From Byssovorax sp. (lineage in GTDB: Bacteria; Myxococcota_A; Polyangia; Polyangiales; Polyangiaceae), in assembly GCA_025362495.1 (NCBI GenBank), contig JANYGI010000116.1, forward strand, positions 1 through 56,173: a stretch of DNA of 56,173 nt, given 5' to 3'. The position numbers were made by a program, and so were the translations under genes. The notes under the pieces are model-generated. The model ran no database searches and was not told the origin of the DNA. It was given only the letters and a program-made list of their open reading frames with translations. Positions within the stretch are counted from its first letter, which is position 1, and each line of letters begins with the position of its first letter. Of the stretch, positions 7,315-17,841 are shown piece by piece.

Positions 7315-10300
7315 TCACCCGTTCCGGCCCACCACGATCACCACGGCCTCCCCGTCCACGTTCGCCTCCCGACGCTCCCCCTCGAACGCGGCCGCCCCGA
7401 TCACCACCTCGGAGGCCAGCGACTCCTCGATCAGCGTTTGCCGCGCGCCCTCGGCCACGCGGCGCGCCCGCTCGCTGCCGTCGACCGCGAGGCGGATCGT
7501 CTCGGTGAAGCCCAGGCTCAGCTCCTTGCGCACGCCCTGCACGCGCGAGAGGATCTCTCGCGCCAGGCCCTCGTCCTTGAGCGTGTCCGTCAGCGCGATG
7601 TGAAGCACGACGACACCTGCCTTGCCGCCGGCCGCCGCGAAGCCCTCGGCGGCCTCGACGACGACCTCGATCTCCTCCGGCCCGAGCTCGAAGCGCTCGC
7701 CCTCGAGATCGATCGACGTCTTGCCCGTGGCGGCGAGATCTGCGCGCAGCGCGGCCGCGTCGGCCTTCGCGAGGGCCGCCTTGGCGAGCTGGACCTTCTT
7801 GCCGAGCTTCGGCCCGAGGGCGCGGAATTTCGGCTTGAGCACATACCGCACCTCGCCGCCCTCCTCGCCGGGGCGGAGGAAGCGGACCTCGTGCACGTTG
7901 AGCTCCTCGGCGATCAAAGGCGCGTGGGCCCGGAGCGCGTCCGCGAGCGCGTTGGTCGAGACGACCACGTCGGCGCGCGAGAGCGGCTGACGGACCTTGA
8001 GCTTGTTGACGGTGCGCACCTGGAGGCCGAGCGAGACCAGCTCGCGGACCGCGCTCATCTCGAGGGCCAGCGCGTCGTCGATCGCCGAAGCGTGCGGCTC
8101 GGGGTACGCGCAGAGGTGCACGCTCTCCGGCTGCGTCGTAGGCCACGGCCCGCGCACCAGGTTCTGGTGCAGCTCTTCCGCGAAGAACGGCGTGAACGGC
8201 GCCATCAGCTTGGAGATCCCGACCAGCACCTCGTAGAGCGTGAAGTACGCGTCGCGCTTGTCGGTGAGCACCGCCGGGCCTGCGCTCACAGGCGCCCAGA
8301 AGCGCGCGCGGCTGCGGCGCACGTACCAGTTCGACACCGCATCGACGAGGTCGACGAGGCGCTGCGCGGCCTCGTAGAGGTGGTACGCATCGAGGTTCTC
8401 GGTGATCTGCCGCGTCGCCAGCGCGAGCTCCGACAGCATCCACTTGTCGAGCAGCGAGCGATCCTTGGCGCTGCGGTAACCCACGCTCGTGGCGAGCGCT
8501 TCAGGCGTGGTCGCGGTCGCGGCGGGGTTGCCTTCGGCAGGCGAAAACCCGTCGATCGTCGCGTAGATCGTGAAGAACGAGTACACGTTGCGCAGCTTGA
8601 CCAGGAACTCTTTCTGGAGCGCGCGGACGCCGCTGAGCGAGTGACGCGTGTTGGTCCACGGCGGCGACGAAGCGTAGAAGAACCAGCGGAACGCGTCGGC
8701 GCCCGGGGCCGGCGTCGCGGGATCCTCGATGTAGACCCGCTCGGGCTGCGGGAGGCCCGGCACGTCGTTCGGCTTCACCGCCATCGGATCGGCGCCCGGC
8801 GAAAGCTCGAGCTTCGCGAGATCCGCCGGCGCGAGCGCGACCTTGCGCCGCGGCAGCGATTTGCTCGGGCGGAGCTCCATCGCGACGGGCTCGCGATCGG
8901 CGCGGTAAAGAACCACCCTGGCCGAGTCGCCGTTCAGATCGAGCCCTTCGTAGTCCTCGCGAGCGATGTACGCGACGCCGTCCTTCGCGTCCTTGACCTT
9001 CGCGATCTCGGCGGGGACGGCCGCGAACTCCATGCGCACGCGCTCCAGGATCACCTCCGGAGGCGTGTAGTTGCCCTTGGACTTCGACTCCTTCTTCCCC
9101 TCGCGATCGCAGACGTGGCCGAGCACCACGCAGGTCTTGTAGGGGTGCGGATAGGCACGCTCGTGCGCGAGGGCCAGCTTCTTCTGCGTCTCCTCGTCGA
9201 ACACCAGGGTGGAGATCATCAGGAGCGAGTAGAACCAGCCGCGCGTCTGATCGATGGCCTCGCTGATGAAGTCGGCCGGGAAGGCCTTTTCGAACAGCTC
9301 CTTCGAGCCCTCGACGTGCGGATAGCCCCACTGGGCGAAGGGCATGCTCCCCGAGTCGAACCAGGCGTCGATGACCTCGGTCGCGCGGCGCATCGTCGCG
9401 CCGCAGTGCGGGCACGGGATCGTGACCTCGTCGATCCAGGGCTTGTGAACGATGAGGTGCTCGTTCAGGCTCGGATCGGCGATCCGCGCCGCGCGGAAGG
9501 CGTCGAACGCGCTCGGGTTCAGCGCCTCGATCTCGGCGACGGAGGCCGGCGCGTGCTGGTGCTCGGCGTTCTTCTCGCAGGTCCAGACGTTGAGCGGCGT
9601 CCCCCAGTAGCGCTCGCGCGACAGGGACCAATCGACGTTGTTGGCGAGGAAATCACCGAAGCGCCCCTCCTTGATGTGCTCGGGCAGCCAGTTGACGGCG
9701 CGGTTGTTGGCGATCGCCTTGTCCTTGTTCTGCTGCGTGCGGATGTACCAGGCCGGGCGCGCGAGCTGGATCAGAGGATCGGTGTCGGCGCGCCAGCAGA
9801 ACGGGTACTCGTGGCGATACTTCTCCTCGAAGACCATCAACCCACGCTCGGCGAGATCTTTGATGATCTTGGGATCGGCGTCCTTCACGTAGATGCCCGC
9901 GAAGGCGCCCGCCTCGGGCCCGAGGGTTCCATCGGGCTTGACGGCGCAGATCAAGGGCACCTCGTCGGGGCTCACGTAGGTCGCGAGCTGAGCGCGGTGA
10001 GCCTCGAAGTCGTCTTCGCCGAAGGCCGGAGCGAGGTGGACGACGCCTGTGCCGGAGTCGAGCGTCACGAAGTCCGCCGCGAGGACGCGCCAGTAGAACG
10101 AGGCCTCGCCGCCGGCCTTGAGCGCCGCGTGGCGACCGCCGAGATCCTTCGAGAAGGTGTAGAACGGCGGGATGTAGCGCTTGCCTACCAGCTCTTCGCC
10201 CTTGAGCTCGCGCACCACCGGGAGCTCTTGCTTCAGCTTTTTCGCCAGGCCCTCGCGCAGCGCCGCCGCGACGATCAGCTTGCGTGAGCCGGCGTCGACG

Positions 10301-11076
10301 ACCACGTAATCGAACTTCGGATTGACGGCCGCGTAGCCGTTGGAAGGCAGCGTCCAGGGGGTCGTCGTCCAGGCCACGAGGGCCGTCTCGGGATCGTCGA
10401 CCAGGGGAAAGGCCACGAAGACGCTGGGATCGTCGACGGTCTTGTAGGCCTGGCCGACCTCGAGCGCCGACAGGGCCGTACCGCCCTGGGGCCACCACCA
10501 CGAGACCCGGTGTCCGCGGTAGAGTAGCCCCTTCTTGTGCAGCTCCGAGAGGGCCCACCACACGCTCTCGACATAGCTCTTGTGGTAGGTGACATAGGCC
10601 GTGTCGAGATCGACCCAGAAGCCTATCTTGTCGGTGAGCTTCTCCCAGGCGTCGGTGTAGCGAAACACCGAGTCGATGCATTTTGCGATGAAGGGCTTGA
10701 TGCCGTACTCCTCGATCGCCGCCTTGCCGTGGATGCCGAGCTCTTTCTCGACCTCGACCTCGACCGGGAGACCATGAGTGTCCCAGCCCGCCTTGCGGGG
10801 TACGTCGAACCCGCGCATCGTCTGGTAACGCGGGAAGACGTCTTTGACCGCGCGCGTGAGGACATGGCCGTTGTGCGGCATGCCGTTGGCGGTGGGCGGG
10901 CCCTCGTAGAAGACGAACGTGCCCTTCGAGGGGCCGGTGGCGCGGGTCTCGGCGCGCAGCGTCTTCTTGAAGATGCCGTGGCTCTTCCAGTAGGCGAGGA
11001 TCCTCGACTCGTCGCCGGGGAAATCGAGCTCGCTCCGGACGGGGGAGAACACCGGGGTCTTCCTGGAATCGTTCAT
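7315..11076 (-). CDS. ileS: Isoleucine--tRNA ligase, with an atypical KMSKS region
   Basis: A 1253-residue class I aminoacyl-tRNA synthetase that charges tRNA-Ile in the cytoplasm. The HIGH-type motif is PHNGH (67-71) inside PPTANGMPHNGH, the variant of the large, eukaryote-like IleRS class. The editing domain is marked by TTTPWTLPSN (about 237-246) and GTGVVHLAPAFGEDD (342-356). Other landmarks are CPHCGA (555-560) and IDQTRGWFYS (608-617). The KMSKS loop reads KKESKSKGN (661-669), so the Met is replaced. About 110 residues (roughly 682-790) then lie before the usual GADAFRW segment, where related enzymes have only a few residues. The C-terminal anticodon-binding region is full length. The window shows no second ileS. 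The start at 11076 lacks a strong ribosome binding site. Confidence 0.96.
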   Translation of the reverse strand: MNDSRKTPVFSPVRSELDFPGDESRILAYWKSHGIFKKTLRAETRATGPSKGTFVFYEGPPTANGMPHNGHVLTRAVKDVFPRYQTMRGFDVPRKAGWDTHGLPVEVEVEKELGIHGKAAIEEYGIKPFIAKCIDSVFRYTDAWEKLTDKIGFWVDLDTAYVTYHKSYVESVWWALSELHKKGLLYRGHRVSWWWPQGGTALSALEVGQAYKTVDDPSVFVAFPLVDDPETALVAWTTTPWTLPSNGYAAVNPKFDYVVVDAGSRKLIVAAALREGLAKKLKQELPVVRELKGEELVGKRYIPPFYTFSKDLGGRHAALKAGGEASFYWRVLAADFVTLDSGTGVVHLAPAFGEDDFEAHRAQLATYVSPDEVPLICAVKPDGTLGPEAGAFAGIYVKDADPKIIKDLAERGLMVFEEKYRHEYPFCWRADTDPLIQLARPAWYIRTQQNKDKAIANNRAVNWLPEHIKEGRFGDFLANNVDWSLSRERYWGTPLNVWTCEKNAEHQHAPASVAEIEALNPSAFDAFRAARIADPSLNEHLIVHKPWIDEVTIPCPHCGATMRRATEVIDAWFDSGSMPFAQWGYPHVEGSKELFEKAFPADFISEAIDQTRGWFYSLLMISTLVFDEETQKKLALAHERAYPHPYKTCVVLGHVCDREGKKESKSKGNYTPPEVILERVRMEFAAVPAEIAKVKDAKDGVAYIAREDYEGLDLNGDSARVVLYRADREPVAMELRPSKSLPRRKVALAPADLAKLELSPGADPMAVKPNDVPGLPQPERVYIEDPATPAPGADAFRWFFYASSPPWTNTRHSLSGVRALQKEFLVKLRNVYSFFTIYATIDGFSPAEGNPAATATTPEALATSVGYRSAKDRSLLDKWMLSELALATRQITENLDAYHLYEAAQRLVDLVDAVSNWYVRRSRARFWAPVSAGPAVLTDKRDAYFTLYEVLVGISKLMAPFTPFFAEELHQNLVRGPWPTTQPESVHLCAYPEPHASAIDDALALEMSAVRELVSLGLQVRTVNKLKVRQPLSRADVVVSTNALADALRAHAPLIAEELNVHEVRFLRPGEEGGEVRYVLKPKFRALGPKLGKKVQLAKAALAKADAAALRADLAATGKTSIDLEGERFELGPEEIEVVVEAAEGFAAAGGKAGVVVLHIALTDTLKDEGLAREILSRVQGVRKELSLGFTETIRLAVDGSERARRVAEGARQTLIEESLASEVVIGAAAFEGERREANVDGEAVVIVVGRNG

Positions 11077-11128
11077 GGTCGCCGCTACGTAGCAAGACCG
11101 CGACGGAGCGTCGAGATCGCCGCGTATT

Positions 11129-11722
11129 TCAGAGCAGCGCGGTGAGATCGGCGCGGATGGACGCGACGCCGTCGGCCCCCGCCTCGAAGCAGCTCGGCGC
11201 CGTCGCGACGTCGACGCCGCCGAGCGCGATGAGGGCGACGCGGCGGCCGCCGAGCGCGGAGCGAGCGATCTGGAGCGCCGCGGGGCCGAGCGGTGTCCCC
11301 TTCCCTGGCGAGGCGAAGATCGGTGACAGCGTGATCGCGTCGGCTCCCTCCGTCGCCGCGCGGATCACGTCGTCAACGTCGTGGCACGCGACCGAGATCC
11401 AGGCCGACGGGCCGAGCACGGCGCGGGCGTCCGCGATGGACACGGAGCGCCGGCCGAGGTGGACCCCGTCGGCGCCCAGCGCGAGCGCGAGATCGAGGCG
11501 ATCGTTGACGATCAGCGACGCGCCGAGCGAGCGGGTGGCGGCGCGGAGCCGGACGCCGAGATCGGCGAGCGCGTGACTCGAAAGCCCGGGATCGCGGAGC
11601 TGAACGGCGAAGCGAGCACGCTGCTCGGGCGGAAGCGTGGCGACCGAGGCGAGGCGCGCGAGCAGGAGAGGCTCGGGCAGCGCCGACGCCTCCGTGATCT
11701 GCACGACGCGCGGCGGCTCCAC
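11129..11722 (-). CDS. thiE: Thiamine-phosphate synthase-like protein (ThiE/TenI family)
   Basis: A 197-residue TIM-barrel protein of the thiamine phosphate synthase superfamily, which joins the HMP-pyrophosphate and thiazole-phosphate moieties of thiamine. Conserved segments are VNDRLDLALALGADGVHLG, LSPIFASPGKGTPLGP and ALGGVDVATAPSCFEAGADG. The early strand reads QLRDPG where canonical ThiE has a lysine after the acidic residue, and the protein is slightly short, so a TenI-like or divergent role is possible. It starts with GTG at 11722, only one nt after the stop of the small exported protein, so the two are probably cotranscribed with the PilZ gene. No TPP riboswitch was seen. Confidence 0.75.
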   Translation of the reverse strand: MEPPRVVQITEASALPEPLLLARLASVATLPPEQRARFAVQLRDPGLSSHALADLGVRLRAATRSLGASLIVNDRLDLALALGADGVHLGRRSVSIADARAVLGPSAWISVACHDVDDVIRAATEGADAITLSPIFASPGKGTPLGPAALQIARSALGGRRVALIALGGVDVATAPSCFEAGADGVASIRADLTALL

Positions 11723-11723
11723 G

Positions 11724-11984
11724 TTACTTCGCGGCGGGCTCGGCGAGATCTTGCCGGGCCATCTCGGCGTAGCGGCTCGACGGGTACTTCGCGATCAGAA
11801 AATGCAGCGTCTCGGCGCGGGCGTGCTCGTCGTTCTTCTTGTGGAAGGCGTCGGCGAGATCGTAGAGGACCTGCGACGGATCCTCTTCCATCCGCAGGTT
11901 GGGATCGCTCGTCTTCGCGCACTGGAAGGGCGCGGTCGCCGTCGACGCCAGGAGGAGCAGCGGGGTGAGGGAGCGGAGCAGCAC
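11724..11984 (-). CDS. Small exported TPR-like protein
   Basis: An 86-residue protein starting with GTG at 11984, five nt after the PilZ stop. MLLRSLTPLLLLASTATAPFQC is a signal-peptide-like N-terminus ending in a cysteine, though the lipobox is not canonical. The rest (DPSQVLYDLADAFHKK and TLHFLIAKYPSSRYAEMARQ) matches a single helix-turn-helix TPR unit of the BamD/YbgF tetratricopeptide type. It is too short to be a full BamD. It is probably a periplasmic or lipid-anchored adaptor; its function is unknown. Confidence 0.68.
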   Translation of the reverse strand: MLLRSLTPLLLLASTATAPFQCAKTSDPNLRMEEDPSQVLYDLADAFHKKNDEHARAETLHFLIAKYPSSRYAEMARQDLAEPAAK

Positions 11985-11989
11985 CGCCG

Positions 11990-12415
11990 TTACTTACCTG
12001 GATCGCGCCCGAAAAGCGCGGCTTGACGTACGGCGAGGGCTCTGATTTGCGGCTCGATCTCGGTGAGCGGACGATCGAAGCGGACCGCGAGGCTCATCGT
12101 CCAGGGATGCGCGAGGGCGCCGGAGCGGCGCGCGCTGCGCACGACGCGGCCGCCTATCTTGTAGGCCTCGGGGCTCTCGTCGATGTAGAGCGAGAGCTCG
12201 ATCGGCGCGCCGGCGTCGAAGCGCGCGCGCGTGAGGAGCAGGGCGCCCGAGACGCTGAGATCGCGGATCAACGCCGAGCGCGCGACGCCGGGCCCCGCGT
12301 GGAGGTGCGCGGGGAAGCAGGCGAGGTGGCGGAAGTCGCGGCGGCGCTCCTCGGCGTCGTCGGACTCGCCCAGATCGAGGCCCTTGTTGTCGTTGTCGTC
12401 GTGCGCGTTGGTCAT
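11990..12415 (-). CDS. PilZ domain protein, likely c-di-GMP receptor
   Basis: A 141-residue single-domain PilZ protein. ATG 12415 is chosen for a GGAG 6 nt upstream, giving MTNAHDDNDNKGLDLGESDD as an acidic N-terminus. The two c-di-GMP binding elements are present: an arginine pair in ERRRDFRH (RxxxR) and DLSVSGA (DxSxxG). It is probably a cytoplasmic effector of c-di-GMP signalling. It heads an apparent three-gene operon with the small exported protein and thiE, which gives no obvious functional link. Confidence 0.85.
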   Translation of the reverse strand: MTNAHDDNDNKGLDLGESDDAEERRRDFRHLACFPAHLHAGPGVARSALIRDLSVSGALLLTRARFDAGAPIELSLYIDESPEAYKIGGRVVRSARRSGALAHPWTMSLAVRFDRPLTEIEPQIRALAVRQAALFGRDPGK

Positions 12416-12623
12416 CGCAGCTCCCCGAGCGCCAACGTAGCACCCTGGCTTTGTTCGCCTCAATCCCCTCCGCAGACCGCGGGAAACACGGGCTTCGAAT
12501 CCCACCGGGCAGCGCCTGACGAGGGTGAGGACGCTCGCCTCGGCGCGGTTGCCCCGCGCGGATCAGCCCGGATCGAATCGAAGGCGCGATCGCTTCAGGG
12601 CTTTGGTACTGTGGCCGGCAAAG

Positions 12624-13823
12624 ATGCGGGGCGGCGAGGATCGAACGGAGCTGGGCCGAGGCCGCGCGCGAAGGCGGGTGGGCGCGCTGCTCGCGCTCGC
12701 GCTCGCGACCACGCTCGCGGCGGTGTCGCCGCCGGCGCTCGCGGCGGGCCCTCCCGTGGTGATCGACGCGGCGGGCGCGGTCGATCCCGGCGTCGCGCGG
12801 CGCGTGCGGGAGATCGTGGTGAGCCGGCGCGCGGTCCGCGAAGAGCTCGCGCTGCCGCCCGCCGCTTCGGTGTCGCCGGAGAGGGTGGCCGCGCAGCAGC
12901 GCGCGGCGTCGATCCGCCTCGCCCTCGGGCGCGCGCAGAAGCTCGAGAGCGAGGCCGCATGGGACGACTGCGTGCGCGAGGCCGCCGGCGCGATGAGCGA
13001 CGCCGTCGAGGTGCTGGCCCGCATCGACGATCTCGGCCTGCTGCGCGAGCTGCACGTGCAGATCGGCGCATGCATGACGCTGAACCAGAGCCTCGCCAAC
13101 GCGCGGCCGCACTTCCTGGCCGCGGCGCTCCTCGACGAGCGCGCGATCCAGCTCGGGCTCCATCGCGAAGAGGCCGAGCGCGCCGAGGGCGAAGCCCGCG
13201 CCGAGGTGCTGTCGCGATCGCGCGGGCGCGTGCGGATCGAGAGCGTTCCGCCGGGCGCCGAGGTGTGGATCGACGGGCAAAAAGCCGCGGGGACGACGCC
13301 GCTCGACGTCGAGGTGCGGCTCGGCGATCACTTCGTCACGACGCGGCGCTTTCGCTTCGAGCCGCGCACCGAGCTCACCGTGCTGCAGCCGTCGGGCGTG
13401 GTGCGGCTGCCGCTCGATCCGGCGCGGCGCGAGACCTTGCGCGAGCAGCTCTCGGCCGTGGTCGCGGGCTCGGTGACGCGGCCGAACGACGCCGAGCTGC
13501 GCCTCGCGCGCGCGGTGTGGTCGCGGGCGGAGCAGGCGGTGATCCTCGAGCCCGCGGGCGCGGCGCTGCGCCTGCGGCTCGTCGATGCCGTGTCCGGGCA
13601 AGCGCTGGGCGCGGCGTCGCTGCAGAAGGGCGACGACGAGGCGACGACGCGCAAGCGAGTGTGCGACGCGCTGGGCGAGACCTGCGAGGCGCCGTCGCGT
13701 GGGATCCCATGGTACGTGTGGCCGCTCGGCGGCGCGGCCCTGGTGAGCGGGGCGATCACGGCCGGCGTGGTCGCGAGCTCGAACCGATCGCTGCGGATCT
13801 GCCCGGCGGGTGGGTGTCCGTAG
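12624..13823 (+). CDS. PEGA domain membrane-anchored protein
   Basis: A 399-residue protein. From ATG 12624 it has an Arg-rich N-terminus and a hydrophobic signal segment (VGALLALALATTLAAV) ending at ALA. A helical, TPR-like middle (QRAASIRLALGRAQKLESEA, DDLGLLRELHVQIGACM) precedes a PEGA domain marked by GRVRIESVPPGAEVWIDG and TTPLDVEVRLGDH. A C-terminal transmembrane helix (WPLGGAALVSGAITAGVV) and a short Cys-containing tail follow. This architecture is common in Polyangiales surface proteins and is thought to be structural or adhesive. No good ribosome binding site is seen. It ends immediately next to the opposing gene's stop codon. Confidence 0.78.
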   Translation: MRGGEDRTELGRGRARRRVGALLALALATTLAAVSPPALAAGPPVVIDAAGAVDPGVARRVREIVVSRRAVREELALPPAASVSPERVAAQQRAASIRLALGRAQKLESEAAWDDCVREAAGAMSDAVEVLARIDDLGLLRELHVQIGACMTLNQSLANARPHFLAAALLDERAIQLGLHREEAERAEGEARAEVLSRSRGRVRIESVPPGAEVWIDGQKAAGTTPLDVEVRLGDHFVTTRRFRFEPRTELTVLQPSGVVRLPLDPARRETLREQLSAVVAGSVTRPNDAELRLARAVWSRAEQAVILEPAGAALRLRLVDAVSGQALGAASLQKGDDEATTRKRVCDALGETCEAPSRGIPWYVWPLGGAALVSGAITAGVVASSNRSLRICPAGGCP

Positions 13824-14551
13824 CTAATCCGTGGCCGCGCCGCCGATCGCCAGGAAACAGGTGCGCAGGAAGCACCCCTGCGCGCTGAGCAGGTTGGCCG
13901 GGCAAGGGCGCGTGTTCTCGCCGCCCGCCACGTGCGAGCCGTTCTGACACGACGAGCACTCGATATCGAGCTTGTCCTCGTTCAACGGTACGTCGAGACC
14001 GGCGCACGCGACGAGGCTCGTCGGGGTGCAGCTCGGCCGCTCGCTGCCGTCCGACGTCGCGGGCCGCTCGAAGATCGCCAGGGCGGCAAAGCCGGCCGAG
14101 GGATCGTCGAAGCCGGCGAACGTCAGCTCGGGTCCCGACGCGATCGCCGCGGTGATCGCCGCGTTGATCGATCTCCTCGGGCACGCGATATCGTCGGCCG
14201 CGCACCACGCGACGGCGACGCACGCGCTCGTCTTGCGGAGGCTCGCGGGGTTGCTCGAGAAGAGCAGCACCTGGAGATCGAGGTGGCCGTCGAGCGCCGT
14301 GGGCGCGTTCCCGGGGATGCGGCACGCCCCGCGGCAGACGGCCCCGTCCCATTCGCAGGTCTTGTTGATGTCGCAGACCGGCTTCGATTTCGCGGTGCAC
14401 GCCCGCGGCTCGACGCAGCTCCCGAACAGGATCGCCTTGCCGCCGGGCGAGACCAGGATGTCGAGATCCTTCGCGGGGCACGCGAGGCCGAGCGCGCCGG
14501 GGACGAGGATCGCGACGAGCAGCGCGATCTTGCGGGTGATCCGCCGGAGGA

Positions 14552-14555
<4 letters not shown>
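13824..14555 (-). CDS. Exported Cys-rich protein, possible lipoprotein
   Basis: A 243-residue protein starting with GTG at 14555, which overlaps the TGA of the upstream sigma-54 activator (GTGA), so translation is coupled. The N-terminus [20 protein letters not shown] ends in LGLAC, a signal peptide with a near-lipobox. The mature part has many cysteines ([44 protein letters not shown]), suggesting a disulfide-bonded periplasmic or surface protein. No known family was recognised. Coupling to a kinase and FHA activator suggests an output or sensor of that pathway. Confidence 0.75.
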
Positions 14556-15934
<1,379 letters not shown>

Positions 15935-15965
15935 GCGGACGACCTTATCACGGGTGCGGAGGCGC

Positions 15966-17732
15966 TCACCGCAGGTCGACGAGCGCCGTGCCCCCGGCGC
16001 GGACCGTGACGCTGGCCTGCTTGTGTTGTGTGGCGTCGGCCCTCGAAATGGCGAGCAGCGCGAACGTCCCGCAACGCCAGGTGTAGACCCCGGGGCTCTG
16101 CACCGACTGCGGACCGCCGCTCACGATCCAGCTCCCGGTGGAGGCGATCCGCACGCCGCCCGTGCAGCCGTCCGCGGGCGTCACGCTCGGCGCGGTGGTC
16201 GCCGCGGTCGTGGCGCGCGGCGCGATCGATCGCGGAAGCGCCGGCGCGAGCGGTGGAGCGACGTCCGCCGAGGCGGTCGTGGACGCGGCGATGAGCGGCG
16301 GAGGATCCTCGGGCGCGCGCCGATGGCGTCCGCGGCGATCGATCTCGGGCGGCTCGGTCGACGCGGAGAGAACGGGCACGCGGGCCGGGGTGAGCAGAGC
16401 GCGGCTGCCGAGGCCGACGACGATGGCCAGGGCGAGCGCGACCGCGACGATCGCCAGCGCGTGGACCAGCGGAGGCGCGGGACTCAGCGGGATCACCGGG
16501 GCCGCGGACGGGTCTTCCATCGTCGGGGCGAACGGCGCGGGCGGGGGGATCGGCGCGGGGGTCGACGGCGCCGGTTCAGCCGGATCGGCGATCGTGGTCG
16601 GAACAGCGCGGCGCGAGGATCCCGTGTCGTCGCGCGTCGGCGGCGCGTCGGCTCCGGCGACGCGGATCGTGAACGAGCCGACGCCGCCGTCGACCCGGGT
16701 CCGGGTCAGCTCGCGCTCGGGGCTCGCCGGCTTGTCGGCCTCGTCGCTGTCGGTGCGCACCGCGCCCGAGAGCGCGATCACCCGCCGCCCCCGCGCCGGC
16801 TGCGCGCGCTGGGCGGCCTCGACGGCGGCGGCCACGTCGTCACCGCCCGCGAGCGTCTGGCCGTGCGCCTTCAGCGCCTCGATCGCCGTCGACATCGCCC
16901 TGGCGTCGGGGAAGCGATCGCCGCGCGACGGCGCCAGGGCGCGGCGCACCAGGGCGTCGATCTCCGGGGTGACCTCGGCGCGGTGATCGCGCGCGCGGCC
17001 GAAGTCGCCGCGGTGCGCTGCGTCTTGTTGCTCGGCGAGCGTCGCGCCTTCGAACGGAAACGCGCCAGTGAGCAGGAAGAACAGCATGACGCCGACCGAG
17101 AAGAGGTCGGCGCGCGGATCGACGTCGTCGCCGTCGTACTGCTCGGGCGCCATGTACTGGGGCTTGCCGACGAGGCCCTTGGCGCGCGGGCCGCGCTCCG
17201 CGTCCTCGGGCCGGGCGATCAGCGCCACCCCGAAGTCGGCGACCTTCACCTCACCGACCGTCGAGAGCAGCACGTTGCCGGGGCTGACGTCGCGGTGCAC
17301 GAGCCAGCCGCCCTCGCCTCCCGACTTGGCGTGCGCGTGGTGCAGGCCGCGGAGCACCTGGGCGACGAGGAAGAGCGCGAGCGGGATCGGCAGCAGCTCG
17401 CCCCGCTCCGTGTACGCGCGATGGAGCCGCGCGAGATCGACGCCGTCGACGAGCTCGAGCACGAGGAAGTAGTCGCCGCCCTCGCCGCGGCCGAAATCGA
17501 GCACCTCCACGATGTTGGGGTGCGCGAGGCGCGTCATCAACTTGGCCTCGGCGATGAACAGCTCGGCCAGATCGCTGCGGCCGAGGTGGGCCGGGAGGAT
17601 GCGCTTGACGACGACGGGCTTCTCGAAGCCGCTCTCGCCCACGGCGACGGCGCGGAACACCTCGCCCATGCCCCCCGCGGCGAGGCGCTCTTGCAGGCGA
17701 TAGCGACCGAAGGGGACGGCCGTGCTGGTCAG
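15966..17732 (-). CDS. Membrane-anchored serine/threonine protein kinase
   Basis: A eukaryotic-type kinase. The first ATG in frame (17669) would cut into the glycine-rich loop; the frame continues upstream and encodes [19 protein letters not shown], a complete loop. The best start is CTG 17732, with GGGAG 7 nt upstream; no ATG, GTG or TTG lies in frame between it and an upstream stop. With that start the protein is 588 residues. The catalytic lysine is Lys43 (VVVKRIL), the catalytic loop HRDVSPGN (from 146), the metal motif ADFG (from 165) and the activation end MAPEQ. After the kinase domain come a Pro/Ala linker, one transmembrane helix (about 421-441) and a periplasmic C-terminal domain. 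It heads an operon with the FHA activator. Confidence 0.92.
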   Translation of the reverse strand: MTSTAVPFGRYRLQERLAAGGMGEVFRAVAVGESGFEKPVVVKRILPAHLGRSDLAELFIAEAKLMTRLAHPNIVEVLDFGRGEGGDYFLVLELVDGVDLARLHRAYTERGELLPIPLALFLVAQVLRGLHHAHAKSGGEGGWLVHRDVSPGNVLLSTVGEVKVADFGVALIARPEDAERGPRAKGLVGKPQYMAPEQYDGDDVDPRADLFSVGVMLFFLLTGAFPFEGATLAEQQDAAHRGDFGRARDHRAEVTPEIDALVRRALAPSRGDRFPDARAMSTAIEALKAHGQTLAGGDDVAAAVEAAQRAQPARGRRVIALSGAVRTDSDEADKPASPERELTRTRVDGGVGSFTIRVAGADAPPTRDDTGSSRRAVPTTIADPAEPAPSTPAPIPPPAPFAPTMEDPSAAPVIPLSPAPPLVHALAIVAVALALAIVVGLGSRALLTPARVPVLSASTEPPEIDRRGRHRRAPEDPPPLIAASTTASADVAPPLAPALPRSIAPRATTAATTAPSVTPADGCTGGVRIASTGSWIVSGGPQSVQSPGVYTWRCGTFALLAISRADATQHKQASVTVRAGGTALVDLR

Positions 17733-17841
17733 GGAAGAGCTCCCGCGTGCGCCATGAAGCGACGCTAGGCCGGGCAGCGCGAGGGGTCAAAGACGACCGA
17801 TCGCGCGCCGCTTCACGGCAGCGCGCGATCGCGGCGGAGGC

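Noticed and set aside
7306-10287. Very long plus-strand open frame opposite ileS
   Set aside because: It is antisense to a gene with clear aminoacyl-tRNA synthetase motifs; its product is Arg/Leu/Val/Glu-biased with no domains, as expected from high GC content on the opposite strand.
11129-11722. TPP riboswitch for thiE
   Set aside because: The gene sits one nt after an upstream coding sequence, leaving no leader, and no THI-box-like sequence was seen before the operon.
12460-12530. tRNA-like T-arm (ggcttcgaatccc) between the PilZ and PEGA genes
   Set aside because: The position that should give the G53-C61 pair is C-C, and no acceptor, D or anticodon arm can be built upstream; treated as chance or at most a remnant.
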